From positions 31,368-95,367 of the IMG/VR virus record IMGVR_UViG_3300025853_000044: DNA of 64,000 nucleotides. One strand, written 5' to 3'. Positions 61,517 to 64,000 of this stretch are shown piece by piece (within the stretch, counting starts at the first letter, position 1; each line of letters begins with the position of its first letter). The notes beneath the pieces are model-generated. The model had not been told where the DNA came from. It did no database searches and was given only the letters and a program-made list of their open reading frames with translations. The position numbers were made by a program, and so were the translations under genes. Source of the DNA: a virus.

Positions 61517-63294
61517 ATGTGCCCCCTTCGGCTGTTGATGATACCAACAGGGTCAAGCCCGAAGGTCTTAGCATCTGTCTCAAGGTTCTCAGTTGGGCCT
61601 TGTGGGTCTTCGTCATCAGTCGGTTTGACACCAGCAGGATGACCGGGTAAATCTGCGGCATCTGTCGCTGTCAAGTTTTTCTTTATTTTCGCTTCACGCT
61701 CTTTGGCTTGAATAAGCCGTCGCATGAGATTAAGCAACTCAATACGATGAAGACTGTTGCGAGCCTTAAGTATTTCACTTCGGTATCGCTCTTCACTCAT
61801 CATAATGCTGGAAGAAGGAGAAGGCATAGCAGGCACGCTGGATTGTGCCTGTGGCATCATAGGAGGAGAAGGAGGCATAGGAGCACGCATACGAGGCATA
61901 CGAGGCATACGAGGACGACGCATACGACGAAGTGCCGGACGAGCCATTTGTCCACTTTGTCCAGCCATCAATCCACCGAGTCGTCCAGCACCCGTAGGGC
62001 CAGCGTAGTTGGAGCGGGCACCATACCTTGCGTGCGGTGAGAACGGTGTGCGAACATTGCCCAAGATTTTACGGGCCTCGGATTGTCCTTTGTACTGCGT
62101 GTACTTCTGCGGGTCTTTGGATAGCGGTTGCTTGGTTTGAATACCACGGTGGCTCATCTCAACCGATAGGTGTGGCTTCATCAGCCCCGTCTTTTTGCCG
62201 CTTTTGATACCACGCATCTGTGCTTTGAAGCGGCGCATCGTTGCACCAGCCCCACCGCTCATACCACCCGGTGGTGTCTTGAATTGTCCAGTAGATGGAC
62301 GAAACTGTTGGCGTGCCTCACGCCGTCGTCGCCCTGCAATTGAGCGTGGAGTTTCACGCTTAAGCAGGCTACTCCAAGCATCCTCCATCGGCTCGCTGGC
62401 ATTCTTTGTTCTAAAATCATCATCGGGTTCACCCATTTGGGGGCCAATGAGTTGTCCGAGATAATTCAAATTAGTGTACAAACCTGCTATATTTGCGGCT
62501 ACTTGAGCATGTGAAGGTGCATCACTGAGCATCCTCGTCATATCCGCATTTTGATGTTGGTCAAGGAATTGTTGTGGTACAGTATCCCCCTTACCTTGCA
62601 TCATTGCATCCAAAACCAACAAAGAATTACGATGCTCCATTACCATGTCCATTGATGCCTGTGGATGAAGGTTTTCTTCGTGCATACCGCTTAGCGTTTC
62701 TGCATCTCCATGATGGTGGTTTTTGTAACCCATTGCATCCATCATTCCGCTGTTGACCAAGTTCTGTATCATTGGCGTTTCCATACCCATAATTTGGTCA
62801 TACCACTCGTGATTGGGTGATTTGAATACCTCGTTTAAATTGAATGAAAACGGCTCTTCATCCTGCTTTAACAAACTACTCCAAGCATCTTCCATCGGCT
62901 CGCTCATGGCGATTGGGAGGCCGGGACTCATGGCTGAGCCTGTTCCACTCTTTGCCCCAGTAGCAAGGTCAAGAAGTGTACCCCGACTTCCAGCAGGGCC
63001 ACCAGCCAAACCAATTTCACGCTCAGCATCACGCTTGTTGCCATCATCCAACGGGGATGGAGACTCTTCTCCGCTTAATCCTTGCGTGGCACGGATTTTG
63101 ATGTGCTTAATTTTTGCACGCTTGGCTTTCTTCTCCTCAGCCTTGCGCTTCTTTTCCTCACGCTTTTGCTCGTTGTACTCCGGGTCGGACGGGCTGTACT
63201 TGGTTTCATCCTCGTTGGCCGAGGAGTACATTTTGTCCGACTCGCTACGAGGCGAGTACATGCGAGTATCGGAGCCACGACCCATCATTGGCAT
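61513..63294 (-). CDS. large basic/low-complexity virion-module protein with duplicated motif
   Basis: The 593-residue protein has a charged N-terminal segment (EQKREEKKRKAEEKKAKRAK), two copies of SEPMEDAWSSLLK (residues about 130-142 and 299-311), a very basic region (AGRRRREARQQF, RRMRRPRMPRMPRMRAPMP), and a C-terminal helix (YRSEILKARNSLHRIELLNL). No family is recognised. The basic region suggests DNA contact. Position between the two terminase genes suits a packaging accessory or internal head protein. Confidence 0.5.
   Translation of the reverse strand: MPMMGRGSDTRMYSPRSESDKMYSSANEDETKYSPSDPEYNEQKREEKKRKAEEKKAKRAKIKHIKIRATQGLSGEESPSPLDDGNKRDAEREIGLAGGPAGSRGTLLDLATGAKSGTGSAMSPGLPIAMSEPMEDAWSSLLKQDEEPFSFNLNEVFKSPNHEWYDQIMGMETPMIQNLVNSGMMDAMGYKNHHHGDAETLSGMHEENLHPQASMDMVMEHRNSLLVLDAMMQGKGDTVPQQFLDQHQNADMTRMLSDAPSHAQVAANIAGLYTNLNYLGQLIGPQMGEPDDDFRTKNASEPMEDAWSSLLKRETPRSIAGRRRREARQQFRPSTGQFKTPPGGMSGGAGATMRRFKAQMRGIKSGKKTGLMKPHLSVEMSHRGIQTKQPLSKDPQKYTQYKGQSEARKILGNVRTPFSPHARYGARSNYAGPTGAGRLGGLMAGQSGQMARPALRRMRRPRMPRMPRMRAPMPPSPPMMPQAQSSVPAMPSPSSSIMMSEERYRSEILKARNSLHRIELLNLMRRLIQAKEREAKIKKNLTATDAADLPGHPAGVKPTDDEDPQGPTENLETDAKTFGLDPVGIINSRRGHM
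62359..62398 (-). repeat. second copy of the SEPMEDAWSSLLK repeat
   Basis: This 40-base stretch is nearly identical to 62867-62905; both contain CTACTCCAAGCATC followed by TCCATCGGCTCGCT, with one differing base in the shared 29-base core. Confidence 0.8.
62867..62905 (-). repeat. first copy of the SEPMEDAWSSLLK repeat
   Basis: It encodes the same 13-residue helix-like motif as the copy about 500 bases away in the same gene. The flanking sequence is not repeated, so only the motif is duplicated. Confidence 0.8.
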
Positions 63295-63971
63295 TATTCA
63301 ACCCCCATGTTTTCTTGCAACTGCTTCTTAATTCGCATCCATGTGTCGGGGCTTTCCTTACCCAACTCCACTTGCAAAATGTTGAATGTTTGATTGACCT
63401 GCTGGCCGTCGCTCTTGGCACCCCATTGGTCTTGAAATCGCAGGAGGTCTTTGACAGTCTCACGCACTTCTTTATGTAGAGCCACAGCATCTCGCACGAA
63501 TCCGTCTTCATGAACTGTACCTTCATCCAACAACTCACTGAGTTTATGATTTAATTTCTCAGCATTTGAACGAAGAAGTGTAATTTCACTTCCAGCCGTG
63601 AGAGCGACTTCAATGGCGGCAGACTTCTGCACGAGTGGTTGGAAGTGATGTCGCATATGGTGGTACACATTGTCCTCGGAAATACCCATCTCTTGAGCAA
63701 TGTGTTCACTTACGCTTCCATCCTCAAAGTAAGCACGCTCATACTCGCTTCGCATGGGAGTGACACACAGCGCACAGTCGGTGTTTGCGGCCATGTGGTA
63801 GTCGCCCATGTGGTTGCGGAAATGACGGTCTGCGGTATTGCTTCTCCACCCCATATCTTTGTCCAGTTGACGGGCAGAAATGAAGCCTTGAAGCATTTGC
63901 TCTTCAAGTGAATCACGGTCTTCATGCGTGCAAAACGCACATGAGCGCTTCGTGACTCGCTCCCCCGCCAT
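63294..63971 (-). CDS. terminase small subunit candidate with two zinc/HTH units
   Basis: The 225-residue protein has two similar N-terminal units of about 50 residues: CAFC...EEQMLQGFISARQLDKDMGW...DRHFRNHM, and CALC...YERAYFEDGSVSEHIAQEMG...YHHMRHHF. Each has a CxxC, a helix-turn-helix and a HxxxH-type end, so each probably folds round one zinc. The C-terminal half is helical (AAIEVALTAGSEITLLRSNA). DNA-binding units plus a helical oligomerisation part, as the first gene of the packaging operon, fit a small terminase that recognises viral DNA. The start lacks a ribosome-binding site, and a TATA-like box lies upstream. Confidence 0.65.
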   Translation of the reverse strand: MAGERVTKRSCAFCTHEDRDSLEEQMLQGFISARQLDKDMGWRSNTADRHFRNHMGDYHMAANTDCALCVTPMRSEYERAYFEDGSVSEHIAQEMGISEDNVYHHMRHHFQPLVQKSAAIEVALTAGSEITLLRSNAEKLNHKLSELLDEGTVHEDGFVRDAVALHKEVRETVKDLLRFQDQWGAKSDGQQVNQTFNILQVELGKESPDTWMRIKKQLQENMGVE

Positions 63972-63992
63972 GGCGGTGTTAGGAAGTAGGGA

Positions 63993-63999
63993 TTAAAAA
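63993..63999 (-). promoter_or_regulatory. candidate TATA box of the late operon
   Basis: TTTTTAA on the minus strand lies 22-28 bases before the ATG at 63971, with no ribosome-binding site between. This is the spacing expected of an archaeal promoter for a leaderless message. It would drive the leftward virion operon. The window ends here, so upstream elements such as a BRE are mostly out of view. Confidence 0.35.
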
Positions 64000-64000
64000 C

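Overview
The window is a 64 kb piece of a double-stranded DNA virus with a tailed-phage body plan and an archaeal replication kit. The best fit is a virus of uncultured marine Euryarchaeota (Marine Group II / Poseidoniales), that is, a magrovirus-like genome. This is inferred from gene content: a PCNA-like clamp, a family B polymerase, an archaeo-eukaryotic primase, an XPF-type nuclease and a group II chaperonin lie beside HK97-type terminase, portal, protease, capsid and tape-measure genes. Several small basic or cysteine-rich families familiar from marine phages are also present. I see no integrase, tRNA, rRNA, CRISPR array, insertion sequence or recognisable lysis gene. The window cuts the genome at its left edge, inside a gene, and probably close to the start of the late operon at its right edge.

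Layout. Bases 1-11289 are transcribed rightward and hold the replication block: a 5'-truncated gene, sliding clamp, DNA polymerase B, MazG-like protein, Cas4/RecB-like nuclease, a small protein with a possible clamp-binding motif, primase, a small helix-turn-helix candidate, XPF/ERCC4 nuclease, AAA+ helicase-like ATPase, DEDDy exonuclease, thermosome and a zinc ribbon. Bases 11290-63971 are transcribed leftward and hold the virion block. In transcription order these are: small terminase candidate, three large unknown proteins, large terminase, four small basic or cysteine-rich proteins, a LAGLIDADG fusion, portal, small head proteins, a 1928-residue protein with a decayed ligase domain, protease-scaffold, major capsid protein, head accessory and connector genes, major tail protein, tail chaperones with a likely -1 frameshift, tape measure, a 391-residue tail protein, a 5999-residue giant protein, and distal tail genes. 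The two blocks converge with their stop codons directly abutting at 11289/11290.

Genes are packed tightly. Most neighbours overlap by ATGA, GTGA or TGATG, and no gap exceeds about 160 bases; the largest (291-447) holds a short inverted repeat. Ribosome-binding sites of the GAGGTGA/AAGGAGG type are frequent. TATA-like boxes 18-29 bases before three starts (the helicase, the protease and the small terminase) are the only promoter candidates I can point to; the last two starts have poor ribosome-binding sites, which suits leaderless archaeal messages.

The most unusual points are the uninterrupted 18 kb gene, a ligase-like domain that has lost its catalytic residues inside a head-module protein, a shared C-terminal motif linking the protease-scaffold to a small coiled-coil protein, a primase small-subunit/large-subunit fusion, a polymerase with an altered motif C, and zinc-type cysteine clusters in about a dozen proteins, including the portal.
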